A stretch of DNA of 64,000 bases from Bacteroidales bacterium (lineage in GTDB: Bacteria > Bacteroidota > Bacteroidia > Bacteroidales > UBA4417), in the NCBI GenBank assembly GCA_016707785.1, contig JADJGZ010000008.1, forward strand, positions 1-64,000, given 5' to 3'. Positions 10,866-20,114 of the stretch are shown piece after piece (position 1 is the first letter of the stretch; each line of letters starts with the position of its first letter). The notes under the pieces are model-generated. The model saw only the letters and a program-made list of their open reading frames with translations, was not told the DNA's origin and did not search any database. Position numbers and translations under genes: made by a program.

Positions 10866-11729
10866 TTAGTCGTCGCCAGGCTTTAGATAATGGGAGAAAG
10901 TGCTCATTACAGTTCCTGCAAATGTTTTTGAAACGGGGATGTTCAATGTGCCGGGAATATCAAGTTCAAGTTCTATACTCTCTTTTTCTCTTCTGATTAC
11001 CCTAACCCGCTCACAATTGACCATGTATTTCCTGTGGCATCTTACTACATCTGTTCCTTTGAGGGCATCTTCAATGTTTTTTAACGTATTGCGTAACATG
11101 AATCTTGTTACCGACTCCTTATTCAAATAATAAATACTGACATAATTATCTGAGGATTCAATATATAGCAGGTTGTCTGATTTTACTGAAAACCTTAATG
11201 TCCCCTTATCGTCAAGAAAAGGGATCATAACCTTGGTTGAATCTAAAACAGGCTGTGCTTGAGCTAGTTCTTCAATAACTATTTTCTTTTCCTTCCAGGA
11301 GAAATACAGCCATAGTACGGAATAGGGCAATAATAGTAAAAGAGCAGTATTCTGAACACAGAGTTTAATCAAGTCAGGAAAAAACCTTTCATCTTTCAGG
11401 AAAAACTTGATATAAACGGCATAAAACAGTGCCATAAATAATACTTCTGCCAGAACCCATAAAAAGTACCCCCAATATTTTAGTTGCCTTTTACGACTTG
11501 AATAATACATGATTATTCGACTCAAGACCACTACCAAAACACCTGTGAGGGTAATAAGACTGGAATAAAGAAGTAACTGCCACCTGGTTATTGTAAACCA
11601 GACATTTACTCCAAAAGGCTCATAAATGTTGATGAAAAGAAGGGCAAAAAGAGCTGTGAACAGGACCAGCTGTACAATATTCCTTCTGGAAGTAAGATAT
11701 GCAGGGATGGGATTCGAAAAATCTGGCAT
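10866..11729 (-). CDS. Membrane-bound LytTR-family transcriptional regulator
   Basis: This 287-residue protein has four membrane segments in its first 150 residues and a LytTR DNA-binding domain in its last 100. The LytTR part shows IESSDNYVSIYYL, RNTLKNIEDAL and VRCHRKYMVNCERV. It has no receiver domain, so any signal probably enters through the membrane part. Bacteroidota carry many such one-component regulators. A -7 element (TAACTTTG, minus strand) lies at 11752-11759, about 20 nt upstream of the start. The gene is divergent from the hydrolase-like gene at 11937, a possible target. Confidence 0.85.
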   Translation of the reverse strand: MPDFSNPIPAYLTSRRNIVQLVLFTALFALLFINIYEPFGVNVWFTITRWQLLLYSSLITLTGVLVVVLSRIIMYYSSRKRQLKYWGYFLWVLAEVLFMALFYAVYIKFFLKDERFFPDLIKLCVQNTALLLLLPYSVLWLYFSWKEKKIVIEELAQAQPVLDSTKVMIPFLDDKGTLRFSVKSDNLLYIESSDNYVSIYYLNKESVTRFMLRNTLKNIEDALKGTDVVRCHRKYMVNCERVRVIRREKESIELELDIPGTLNIPVSKTFAGTVMSTFSHYLKPGDD

Positions 11730-11751
11730 GAATAGGCGTATATTCCAAAAA

Positions 11752-11759
11752 CAAAGTTA
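11752..11759 (-). promoter_or_regulatory. -7 promoter element of the LytTR regulator gene
   Basis: TAACTTTG read on the minus strand fits the Bacteroidota -7 consensus TAnnTTTG and lies 22 nt before the ATG at 11729. No convincing -33 TTTG is visible at 19-21 nt upstream, so this is a partial match. Confidence 0.4.
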
Positions 11760-11936
11760 GGCAATTTTTAGTGCTAACATTATCCATTGGTTTTAACCAC
11801 CTATTGTTTCACCCCTTAATAACCATTTTCACCCCTGTATAGGTAATTCTGTCCCATTGCCGGGGTTGGTATCCCATTTTTAGGCATCTCATTGATAGCT
11901 GATGTTACTTTGTACCTGTTTTCAATACGATCAGAA

Positions 11937-13094
11937 ATGAACTACACGGCAAAATACCAGGAGCTGAAATCAATTTATAGCACAGATCTGGATTTCTCAG
12001 ACGACGATATTTCCTGTAAATGGGTCCGTTTTAATTCAATTAGTGTCGATACATTGAGCAATGAACGAAAGGACAGAATAAAGCAGGCTGCTTATTCATG
12101 GACACTTCCTGATGAAGCAATTCGTGAGAACCGTAGCTTTACTTACCCGATTTTTCAAAGGAAAACTAACTCAGATCATTCTGATAACCCTATTATCCTG
12201 CTTCATGGCTTGAATGAACGGTCCTGGCTAAAATACCTGGTATGGGCGTTCTACCTGGCTGAGAAAACTTCCAGGCCAGTAATATTATTTCCTATTGCTT
12301 TTCATATGAACCGTTCCCCAATTCCCTGGGGAAGCCCCAGAGCGATGGCTCCACTACTCGAATCCAGGCGCGAACGAATGGGAACTGAAAACTTGTCAAC
12401 AGTGGCTAATGTGGCATTGAGTGAAAGGTTGTCTGAAGACCCGTTGCGATTTTATACCTCAGGCCAGCAAAGTGCTTCAGACATTGTCCAATTGGCCACT
12501 CAACTTACCAATGGATTACACCCGATTTTGCCAAAAAGCAGGACGATTGATTTTTTTGCTTATTCAATTGGTGCTTTCCTGGCACAGATTATTATGATCG
12601 GAAACCCTTCTCTATTGTTCTCTCAAAGCCGATTCTTCCTCTTTTGCGGAGGTGCTTTTTTTGACCAAATGAATGGGATATCAAAACTTATTATGGATAA
12701 ACCTGCTTTCGACAGGCTACGAAAATTTTATATCAATGAATTAGGCGATGAAATGCTCCGTTCACCAATGCTTCATCAATCATTGTATAAAACTGAACTA
12801 GGCCAGGCTTTTCAGGCTATGCTCAAATCTGATAATTATTCCCTTTATCGGAATGATTCTTTACAAAGGCTTAAGGACCAGGTTTATACTTTAGCTTTGG
12901 AGGAAGATTCAGTTATCCCCGCGTATGGAGTTAAAGCGTCGATGGGCTTTTTAAAAAATACTCACCTGGCATCATTCCCGTTTGCTTTTACACACGAAAA
13001 CCCTTTCCCTGTTTACTCCGACCCTCTTGAATCAGCAAAGGTCAATATAGCCTTCGAGGATGTGATGTCTAAGGCTGTTTCATTTTTACAATAA
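11937..13094 (+). CDS. Alpha/beta-hydrolase-fold protein, DUF6051-like
   Basis: The protein has 385 residues when started at the ATG at 11937 (MNYTAKYQELKSIYS); the longer frame from 11892 adds an unlikely leader. It has no signal peptide. The hydrolase fold is suggested by PIILLHGLNERSW at about residue 90 (oxyanion-hole strand), the nucleophile-elbow-like FAYSIGAFLAQ at about residue 210, and a late acidic/His region (LEEDSVIPAYG and later FTHENPF). The elbow reads AYSIG rather than strict GxSxG. I recall this architecture as the DUF6051 family, which has no known substrate. The gene is divergent from the LytTR regulator. Enzyme activity is inferred. Confidence 0.65.
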   Translation: MNYTAKYQELKSIYSTDLDFSDDDISCKWVRFNSISVDTLSNERKDRIKQAAYSWTLPDEAIRENRSFTYPIFQRKTNSDHSDNPIILLHGLNERSWLKYLVWAFYLAEKTSRPVILFPIAFHMNRSPIPWGSPRAMAPLLESRRERMGTENLSTVANVALSERLSEDPLRFYTSGQQSASDIVQLATQLTNGLHPILPKSRTIDFFAYSIGAFLAQIIMIGNPSLLFSQSRFFLFCGGAFFDQMNGISKLIMDKPAFDRLRKFYINELGDEMLRSPMLHQSLYKTELGQAFQAMLKSDNYSLYRNDSLQRLKDQVYTLALEEDSVIPAYGVKASMGFLKNTHLASFPFAFTHENPFPVYSDPLESAKVNIAFEDVMSKAVSFLQ

Positions 13095-13105
13095 TCATTT
13101 CCAGC

Positions 13106-13543
13106 TTATTCCCCATTGATGGTGCTGGTAGCATCACAAATGGGTGGACACGGGCTTAGATTTGTACCATTCGAGCGGTAAATTGTATTGGTCAGGTCAT
13201 TGCCACTGCTATTAACTCCTACGACCATTCCTATTTTTGCATTGGTAGCATCTTTCCCCATATAGATTCGGAATCCTGCCAGATTTGGATTTTCAGTGAG
13301 CAGGCGATTCATAGCCGAATACTGATCCTTGTCGATCAGCATGGCTTTTAATGGCCCGTTGATACTTTGTGCCGACTTGAGATAGCTTTTTAAAAATGTA
13401 TTGGCCTGCGTAACACTCAGCTTTTCCATCTCTACAGGAAGAGAAGAGGGGCCTGAAAATGAGACGAGTGTCAAAGAGGTCACTCCAATTAAAATTCCTG
13501 CCACAAAAGCAATAATTACCTGGTGAGTTGACTTTTTTATCAT
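13106..13543 (-). CDS. Hypothetical protein with N-terminal membrane anchor
   Basis: This is a 145-residue protein with one hydrophobic segment at about residues 8-28 that serves as a signal anchor or uncleaved signal. The rest is soluble and probably periplasmic. It ends in a Cys-containing tail (SPCPPICDATS) that resembles tails of other small Bacteroidota proteins of unknown function. The central part (FRIYMGKDATNAKIGMVVGV) looks like a compact alpha/beta module. It is convergent to the hydrolase-like gene and divergent from the TPR gene. No function can be assigned. Confidence 0.6.
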   Translation of the reverse strand: MIKKSTHQVIIAFVAGILIGVTSLTLVSFSGPSSLPVEMEKLSVTQANTFLKSYLKSAQSINGPLKAMLIDKDQYSAMNRLLTENPNLAGFRIYMGKDATNAKIGMVVGVNSSGNDLTNTIYRSNGTNLSPCPPICDATSTINGE

Positions 13544-13651
13544 GAACTTGGATTTAGATAGGTGAACATAGTGAGGTTAAACATGTTTTGAATACAGTCT
13601 TGTCTCACAAATAGTTAACATATCATGATAGAAAGTGTTCATTCATTCTTT

Positions 13652-15472
13652 ATGAAGCAATTCCAAATACCATTGATTGTTGCGATTCTGATCATTTTAT
13701 TATCTCCTTTTAGTCTGCTTGCAGAAGACAAGTTAAAAGTTGAAAAAGGTTCTCCCGGAATCACTATTTTAAGTAAGAGAAATCAGCAGGATAGTGCAAA
13801 AATAAATCAGCTCATTAAACTTGCGCATTATCAAATTGACCATATGGGCGACAGTCGGCAAGCAGATAGTTTATCCGAACTAGCCATAATGGTTGCGAAC
13901 GGGAGTTATCATACAGGACTTTTGTTTCATGCTCTCATCGCTTACCTTGAGAATAACGACTTAAGTGTTAATAATCTTAAAGCCCGTAACTATGCTAACC
14001 AGGCCCTGGAATTGAGCCGGCAATTACATGACCCAATTCTTGAATGGACAGCTCTTCGCAACCTTGCTCAGGTTTTCCTTGCTGATTATGAATTTAATAA
14101 AGCCTTAACGGTATCCTATAAAGCACTTGCTCTGGCAGGGTCAGAAAATAATACTGAACTCAAAACTGAGAGTTTTCTTTTAATTGGAAGATGCCTTGAA
14201 GGACAAAATCAAAAAATAGAAGCATTCAGGAACTATCTGAATGCAGTAGGAATAGCTGAATCAGTTCACAATGACAATCTTCTGAAGAAATGCTATTCTG
14301 AGTTGTCAGGGTTCTTTAATCTTAGTAAGATCTACGACAAAGCTAGTTATTATAAAATTAAAGAATCAACAATCCTTGAAAATGAAGTTCCTGTTGATTC
14401 ATTAGCTCTTATGTGGACCTATCACGATTTGCAGGTTATAGATGTGAATTCGAATAATAATCGCTTGCATGAAAATAATATGCAAATGGTTCTTGATTTT
14501 GCCATCAGGCATCAGAACAAACGATTGTTGAATTATCAATTGTCATTATATCGCTCTCATTTGATTGAAGCCAACAAAATTGATGTGCTTTACAAATTGT
14601 ATACTACCGGGTTAAAAGGAGAACTCGGACGATTGCAGACTAATGACTTTCCTATGTATCTGCGTCTTCAGGCCCTGTTTTGTGAACAGCGAAACATGCC
14701 GGATTCTGCACTATATTACTTCAGAAAGGCTGAATTGATGATCAGTAATGATCCGAATAAAATCATGCAATCTAACTTCTATCATAGATTTGGGCAGTTT
14801 TTGGTAAGAAAGGGTAATCTTAAGGATGCCATTGTATTATTTGGGAAATCATACAAAGCAGCGGAAGAAGCCTCCTATTTTGATTATATGCTGGATGCTT
14901 CAAACCAATTAGAAGAATTATATTCCAGTGTAGGAGATTTTGAGAATGCATTTAAGTATTCAACCTTGCATGCTCATCTGTCTGATAGCCTGGAGACACT
15001 GACAAAAACTGATCAGATGCTGATGCTGGAAATTGATCATGAATCAAAGCAAAGAGAACAGAAGGCCATTAAAGAACATGAAGAGGTTTTACGAAGGCAT
15101 AATATTCAGTACACGGCAATAACCATTATAATTTTTGCTGTCTTTGTACTTCTGATCATGCTCGGTAGTTTCAGGGTTCCATCATGGGTAATAAAGATGT
15201 TGGGTTTCTTCTCCTTTATCTTCCTGTTTGAGTTTATAATCATGATAGCTGACCATAAGATTTATGAAATAACCTCAAATGAACCCTGGAAAATATTGGC
15301 GATAAAAATTGGACTTATTGCATTCCTTTTACCCTTCCATCACTGGATTGAAAAGAAGCTTATACACTACCTGCTGAGTCATAAACTGATTGACCTGAGT
15401 AAATTTACAGTAAAAGGTCTGATGAATCGGAATAAACAGGAATCAGTAAGGGTTACTAAAGAAGTGGAATAG
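13652..15472 (+). CDS. TPR-repeat membrane protein without output domain
   Basis: The protein has 606 residues from the ATG at 13652 (MKQFQIPLIVAILIILLSPFSLLAED, a good signal peptide); an ATG at 13625 would add nine residues before it. Residues 45-460 are alpha-helical TPR-type repeats (for example LEWTALRNLAQVFLADYEF and NALALAGS-like helices). A short Lys/Glu-rich coiled coil (about 460-490) and three membrane segments (about 490-575) follow, then a 35-residue basic cytoplasmic tail. In Bacteroidota this layout usually continues into a histidine kinase or a DNA-binding domain. Here nothing follows, so it may be a scaffold or partner of another regulator. The function is unknown. Confidence 0.75.
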   Translation: MKQFQIPLIVAILIILLSPFSLLAEDKLKVEKGSPGITILSKRNQQDSAKINQLIKLAHYQIDHMGDSRQADSLSELAIMVANGSYHTGLLFHALIAYLENNDLSVNNLKARNYANQALELSRQLHDPILEWTALRNLAQVFLADYEFNKALTVSYKALALAGSENNTELKTESFLLIGRCLEGQNQKIEAFRNYLNAVGIAESVHNDNLLKKCYSELSGFFNLSKIYDKASYYKIKESTILENEVPVDSLALMWTYHDLQVIDVNSNNNRLHENNMQMVLDFAIRHQNKRLLNYQLSLYRSHLIEANKIDVLYKLYTTGLKGELGRLQTNDFPMYLRLQALFCEQRNMPDSALYYFRKAELMISNDPNKIMQSNFYHRFGQFLVRKGNLKDAIVLFGKSYKAAEEASYFDYMLDASNQLEELYSSVGDFENAFKYSTLHAHLSDSLETLTKTDQMLMLEIDHESKQREQKAIKEHEEVLRRHNIQYTAITIIIFAVFVLLIMLGSFRVPSWVIKMLGFFSFIFLFEFIIMIADHKIYEITSNEPWKILAIKIGLIAFLLPFHHWIEKKLIHYLLSHKLIDLSKFTVKGLMNRNKQESVRVTKEVE

Positions 15473-15545
15473 ACATCGATTACCAGAGACATTTCAGGTT
15501 TATAAAGAATCCTAACCTTAGAAAATGCCTGCTGTATTACTTTGA

Positions 15546-16949
15546 TTATTTATTGATAATGAGTTTTGCGGTGGCAGATTGCCTGTCATTCATCACCCTG
15601 ACAACATAGATTCCATCCGGTATTCCGGAGAGGTCAGCCTTATAAGAGTGTTCCACTGTTTCAAAAACTTTTACTTTCCTGCCTGTGAGTTCAAATATTC
15701 CAATTTTCTTTATGCCTATCTCTTCTAATATTCCTGAAGTCAGGGTGCAATTCTGTTTCGCAGGATTGGGAGTTAAAACCAAAGAAGGATTTGAATTTTC
15801 ACCTGCAAATGATCGGGTATACAGGTTCTCAAGTCCGGTATTGCATTTTCTAACCCTATGTAACTGGTGCCACCATTTTGAATATACCTTTTCTGTGTAA
15901 TAGATAAACGCACTATCACCCAGAACCACCGGCTCTGGGTCAATCCGGATGCTGCTTGTACTGTCACTAACTCTCCGCATTAACGGATTCAACGAATTAA
16001 TTGAAGTGATCCATATCTCAGCAGGCATCTCCGAAAGTCCCATTGGGGCTTGTGCTGCCATAAAGGAAATGTAGGAATGGCCATTAAAAACAAAGGGCTC
16101 CGGAGAGGTGATATATATATATGGAGAGGGTAGGGGGCTATTGAAAGAATGATATAGGTACCAGTTCCCATCAGTATTTTCCTGGAAAACTTTTATTGTC
16201 TGGTTTCCATTGGTACGGTACATAAACATCCTGCTATTGCTTTCAGGGTCGTTCCACATGCAGGGAGCACCAATGGTGTCGTTTGAAATTTGAGTAAAAA
16301 ATGGAAGCGTTGTGGCAACTTCAAGAAAGCCTGGCTGACGTGAATGATTGAGTGCACAACAAATTTGCTGATTATCATCCGCAAAAAAACCAAGTGATAT
16401 GTCCGGATAAAAATGACTGGTGTTTAAATCTGTATTTCTTACCCACCTTATTCCATCATAAGCATTTGATTCGTAAAGGAATAATCCTGTGCTGTCAGCA
16501 TAATTCCGGGTGGCCATTGCATACAATGTCCCGGGAAATTGCATTAAAGTCATCGAATTCCAGCCCCCTAAAATTTGGGTCGCCAGGCCTGGATATCGCT
16601 CCCCTCCCTTTTTCTGATTATAAACAATTTGAGTGGTTCCCTGGCTTAACATCCATTCAGGGCCATTCCAACCTCCAAAAGTTGGAGCAGTGAGATCATA
16701 ATCAACCAAATAGCCTTTACCATCCGGAGGCACAAACATATGAGTCAATGGATCAAGACTACAAACCCAGAGTTCTTTATCTTCTGATTGCCAGCAGACC
16801 ATATTCAAGTCAACATTATATTCAGGATCAATGATGCTTGCCCCGGGATCAGCAGCCAGTATATCTTTCACAATAAAAGGATTTTGTCCTGACAACATCA
16901 AAGCTGCTGTAAGGAATAGTCCTGATAAAATGAAAGTTTGGATTTTCAT
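15546..16949 (-). CDS. Secreted protein with T9SS C-terminal sorting domain
   Basis: This 467-residue exported protein begins with a signal peptide (MKIQTFILSGLFLTAALMLSGQ). Residues 25-380 are rich in Trp, Gly, Asn and Asp and contain repeated beta-strand motifs (for example VCWQSEDKELWVC and AEIWITSINSLNP), which suggests a beta-propeller-like fold. The last 75 residues, with PNPAKQNCTLTS and LSGIPDGIYVVRVMNDRQ, form a type A T9SS sorting domain. It is probably a cell-surface or released protein. It sits alone, convergent to the TPR gene. The ligand or substrate is unknown. Confidence 0.75.
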   Translation of the reverse strand: MKIQTFILSGLFLTAALMLSGQNPFIVKDILAADPGASIIDPEYNVDLNMVCWQSEDKELWVCSLDPLTHMFVPPDGKGYLVDYDLTAPTFGGWNGPEWMLSQGTTQIVYNQKKGGERYPGLATQILGGWNSMTLMQFPGTLYAMATRNYADSTGLFLYESNAYDGIRWVRNTDLNTSHFYPDISLGFFADDNQQICCALNHSRQPGFLEVATTLPFFTQISNDTIGAPCMWNDPESNSRMFMYRTNGNQTIKVFQENTDGNWYLYHSFNSPLPSPYIYITSPEPFVFNGHSYISFMAAQAPMGLSEMPAEIWITSINSLNPLMRRVSDSTSSIRIDPEPVVLGDSAFIYYTEKVYSKWWHQLHRVRKCNTGLENLYTRSFAGENSNPSLVLTPNPAKQNCTLTSGILEEIGIKKIGIFELTGRKVKVFETVEHSYKADLSGIPDGIYVVRVMNDRQSATAKLIINK

Positions 16950-17054
16950 TTTTTTCTTATTAAAGAGTATTTTGGTTCCAAATATATTCAGAATAATTTA
17001 ACTGACAATAAGATATAAAATATCCTGATAACTTTAAAACGAGAGTCCAGACAC

Positions 17055-18425
17055 CTATGGTTTGAAAAGCAAAGGCAATATGTCCTCTACTTTACCCGCT
17101 CCAACTACTTGTATATTCCATTTTTCAGTCTTTAATCCTTTCAAATTATACTTTGAAATGATCATTTGACGAAATCCTAGCTTCTCAGCTTCCGAAATTC
17201 GTTGTTCAATCCTGTTAACGGGGCGGATTTCCCCGGATAAACCAACTTCTGCTGAGAAACAAATGTGGCGATTAAGTGGAATATCTTCACTTGATGAAAG
17301 TATAGCACTGATAATTGCAAGGTCTATAGCCGGATCATCAACCCTGATACCTCCTGCAATATTCAGAAATACATCTTTTGTTCCGAGCCTGAAACCACAG
17401 CGTTTTTCTAAAACAGCCAACAACATATTCAACCTTCGGGTGTCAAAACCGGTACAACTCCGTTGTGGCGTTCCATAAGCTGCTGTGCTAACAAGGGCCT
17501 GGGCTTCAATCAACATAGGTCGGATACCTTCAATTGTTGAAGCTACTGCCACTCCGCTTACTTCCTCATCACGCTGTGAAAGCAAAATTTCAGAAGGGTT
17601 TGTTACTTCTCTCAACCCTGTATCTCTCATTTCAAAAATGCCTAATTCCGAGGCAGATCCAAAACGATTTTTAATAGCTCTTAAAATGCGATAGCCATAA
17701 TTCCTGTCACCTTCAAATTGAAGAACAGTATCAACCATATGCTCCAGGATCTTTGGTCCGGCAAGGTTTCCATCCTTAGTAATATGCCCTACCAGGAATA
17801 CCGGCACCCCGGTCGTTTTGGCATAACGCTGCATTTCAGCAGCAGTTTCCCTGATTTGAGAAATACTCCCCGCTGAGGATTCTATAATATTGGTCTGTAA
17901 AGTCTGAATGGAATCAATCACTACCAGCCCGGGCTGTACGGCTTCAAAATGCTGGAAAATGGATTGGGTATTCGTTTCTGTAAGAATAAGACAATCAGGC
18001 TCTTTATAACCGATTCTATCAGCTCTCATCCTGATCTGTTGATCACTTTCTTCTCCCGAGATATATAAGACCTTTCTCCCTTTCATCTGCAAGGCTACCT
18101 GCAACATCAAAGTCGACTTTCCAATTCCGGGTTCTCCTCCAACAAGAATGAGAGAGCCTTCTACTAATCCCCCTCCTAATACACGGTCTAGCTCAATACT
18201 GCCAGTGGAAGTACGGTGTTCATTCCCCTGTTCAATTTCCAGGATCCTTTTAGGTTTACTATCTGCCTGGCGGAAATTACCATTTCCTTTGACTGCCGAT
18301 TCAGCTCTTTGCAGTACCTCTTCTACAAAAGTATTCCACTCCCCGCACGAAGGGCACTTCCCCAGCCATTTGGGCGCCTGTGCTCCACAGTTCTGACAGA
18401 AAAAACTCGTTTTAACCTTAGCCAT
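17055..18425 (-). CDS. radA: DNA repair protein RadA
   Basis: RadA is a RecA-like helicase that processes recombination intermediates by branch migration. The 456-residue protein has the full family order: an N-terminal C4 zinc finger (Cys10, Cys13, Cys24, Cys27), the Walker A loop GGEPGIGKST at about residue 96, Walker B near VVIDSIQT, the RadA-specific KNRFG motif (in RAIKNRFGSASELG), and a C-terminal Lon-protease-like domain (about 290-450) without the Lon catalytic pair. Its length is normal. It lies 173 nt downstream of rfaE2 on the same strand; that gap holds a GC-rich palindrome, so it may have its own promoter. Confidence 0.96.
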   Translation of the reverse strand: MAKVKTSFFCQNCGAQAPKWLGKCPSCGEWNTFVEEVLQRAESAVKGNGNFRQADSKPKRILEIEQGNEHRTSTGSIELDRVLGGGLVEGSLILVGGEPGIGKSTLMLQVALQMKGRKVLYISGEESDQQIRMRADRIGYKEPDCLILTETNTQSIFQHFEAVQPGLVVIDSIQTLQTNIIESSAGSISQIRETAAEMQRYAKTTGVPVFLVGHITKDGNLAGPKILEHMVDTVLQFEGDRNYGYRILRAIKNRFGSASELGIFEMRDTGLREVTNPSEILLSQRDEEVSGVAVASTIEGIRPMLIEAQALVSTAAYGTPQRSCTGFDTRRLNMLLAVLEKRCGFRLGTKDVFLNIAGGIRVDDPAIDLAIISAILSSSEDIPLNRHICFSAEVGLSGEIRPVNRIEQRISEAEKLGFRQMIISKYNLKGLKTEKWNIQVVGAGKVEDILPLLFKP

Positions 18426-18552
18426 TGGGTAAAATTAGATAAACTTAATGATAGTTTAAAAAAATTCAGCCTGGACTTCAATAGCCATCGTTATAAGTGT
18501 TCAATTATGCATTGAAAGAGGCATCAAGCAGGTTCTTGAATATAATATGATA

Positions 18553-18590
18553 TTTGAAATTTGGAATTTGGTCCGCCAGCCGGCGGATGG
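18553..18590. repeat. AT-rich tract plus GC-rich palindrome, REP-like
   Basis: Between radA and rfaE2 there is a run of TTTGAAATTTGGAATTTG-like units followed directly by the palindrome TCCGCC-AGCC-GGCGGA (18572-18587). The GC-rich arms stand out from the AT-rich surroundings. From memory, such units recur between genes in Bacteroidota genomes. This window has only this copy, so calling it a dispersed repeat is an inference. Confidence 0.4.
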
Positions 18591-18598
18591 TTCTTTTA

Positions 18599-19099
18599 TT
18601 AGAATTCATTCCTGATTCGCCTCTCAATAGCAGAGGTCGAATAACCATCAATATAATCCAATGTTACGATTTCACCGCCTTTTGAATTCACAACATCATA
18701 ACCTACAATATCCTCAGGCTTGTAATCGGCTCCTTTAACAAGTACATCAGGGCTAATAGTCTTGATGAGTTCATAGGGGGTGTCTTCACCAAAGTAAACT
18801 ACTGCATCAACAAAACGCATTGAAGCCAAAGTCATAGCTCTTGACACTTCATCCTGTATAGGCCGGCCGGCACCTTTTAATTTTCTGACGGAATCATCAG
18901 TGTTCAAACCGATGATGAGGATATCACCTAATTCTGACGCTTTAGCCAGGTAATCAATGTGACCAAGATGGAGAATATCAAAACACCCATTGGTGAATAC
19001 AATTTTCTTGCTTTTGAATCTCCAAATGGATAACAATCTCAGGAATGACTCATCCTGACGGCTATATATATTAGCTGTGATGGTTTCTATTTTACCCAT
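18599..19099 (-). CDS. rfaE2: D-glycero-beta-D-manno-heptose 1-phosphate adenylyltransferase
   Basis: This 166-residue nucleotidyltransferase makes ADP-D-glycero-beta-D-manno-heptose from heptose 1-phosphate and ATP for LPS core synthesis. It matches the stand-alone C-terminal half of HldE. The HxGH ATP-binding motif is in NGCFDILHLGHIDYL at about residue 40, and the late signature is DIVGYDVVNSKGGEI followed by GYSTSAIERRI. The kinase half (rfaE1) is not in this window. The start overlaps the end of the flippase-like gene by 8 nt, so the two are probably translated together. Confidence 0.93.
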   Translation of the reverse strand: MGKIETITANIYSRQDESFLRLLSIWRFKSKKIVFTNGCFDILHLGHIDYLAKASELGDILIIGLNTDDSVRKLKGAGRPIQDEVSRAMTLASMRFVDAVVYFGEDTPYELIKTISPDVLVKGADYKPEDIVGYDVVNSKGGEIVTLDYIDGYSTSAIERRIRNEF

Positions 19100-20108
19100 T
19101 ATTTTTCTTTTTAGCCAGAATAGGAAGTAATATTAAAGATAGACTGCCAAGGATGATAACGGTAAGCGTTTGCGAACTCCAGATCAGCCAACCCAGTGCA
19201 TATCCTTTTGTTGACTCAACTGAATAAAGGAACAAGGTCTCTGCAACAATTGCAGGATAAATCCCTATTCCTCCCTGAACCAGCATGATTCCTATAGTCC
19301 CAAATACCAGGGTAGCCAAACCTGCATCAATTCCAAGGTGTGAGGATTCTGGAAAACTGAAGAATACAAAATAAGCCATTAAGAGGTATAGTACCCAAAT
19401 CGCTAAAGAGTAAAAAACAAATAGCCAGATACGCTTTATTTTGGTTAGCGATTTTATTCCTTCCAGGAATCCAGTAAACAATCCCTTAATTTTAATATAA
19501 AACGAATGGTTTACTATCCGTTTCCTGAATATAAGAAATAGGAGGCCAAAAACCGCAAAGAGCGATATAATCAGGATACTGAAGCTCCCCGAAAGATTCA
19601 TTCCCAGGTGAAACTTCTGTTGAAGTGGAACATAAATCTTCTCATTGATGTAGACCGACAATTTGCCAAATTGCAAGGCAAGGTTCAGGAAAAACAGGAA
19701 AATAAACATGAGCAGATCAAGAGCCCGTTCAGTAATGACTGTGCCAAATGATTTGTTAAAAGGGACATTCTCGTACCTGGTCAGGACAGTACAACGGCTT
19801 ACTTCACCTAAACGGGGTAAGGCCAGGTTGGCAATATACCCGATCATGACCGCAAAAAAAGTATTCATCGTTCCGGGACGGTATCCAAGCGGCTCAATCA
19901 GCATTTTCCATCTCAAAGTCCTGAAATAATGTGACAGCACTCCCAAAACGATAGCAAAACCAATCCACCAGTAGTTAGCCTTCCCAAAGGAACTTAAAAT
20001 CTCAGTTTTTTGCTCAGGGGATAGGTTTCTGAGAAATAGCCAGATAAAGAAAATCCCGATTCCGAAAAATAGTGTGAATCGGGCTATGGCAACCAACTTA
20101 CTTTTCAA
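19092..20108 (-). CDS. Lysylphosphatidylglycerol synthase TM-region / UPF0104 family flippase-like protein
   Basis: This 338-residue membrane protein has about eight hydrophobic segments spread over its whole length and no soluble domain. It matches the UPF0104/LPG_synthase_TM family; the conserved region PRLGEVSRCTVLTRYENVPF and FGTVITERALDLLMF is typical. Members move or modify lipids, but the lipid here is unknown and the aminoacyl-transferase domain of true MprF is absent. It follows panD by 6 nt and overlaps rfaE2 by 8 nt, which suggests an envelope role within a panC-panD-led transcript. This order is common in Bacteroidota. Confidence 0.85.
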   Translation of the reverse strand: MKSKLVAIARFTLFFGIGIFFIWLFLRNLSPEQKTEILSSFGKANYWWIGFAIVLGVLSHYFRTLRWKMLIEPLGYRPGTMNTFFAVMIGYIANLALPRLGEVSRCTVLTRYENVPFNKSFGTVITERALDLLMFIFLFFLNLALQFGKLSVYINEKIYVPLQQKFHLGMNLSGSFSILIISLFAVFGLLFLIFRKRIVNHSFYIKIKGLFTGFLEGIKSLTKIKRIWLFVFYSLAIWVLYLLMAYFVFFSFPESSHLGIDAGLATLVFGTIGIMLVQGGIGIYPAIVAETLFLYSVESTKGYALGWLIWSSQTLTVIILGSLSLILLPILAKKKNNG

Positions 20109-20114
20109 GTGGAA

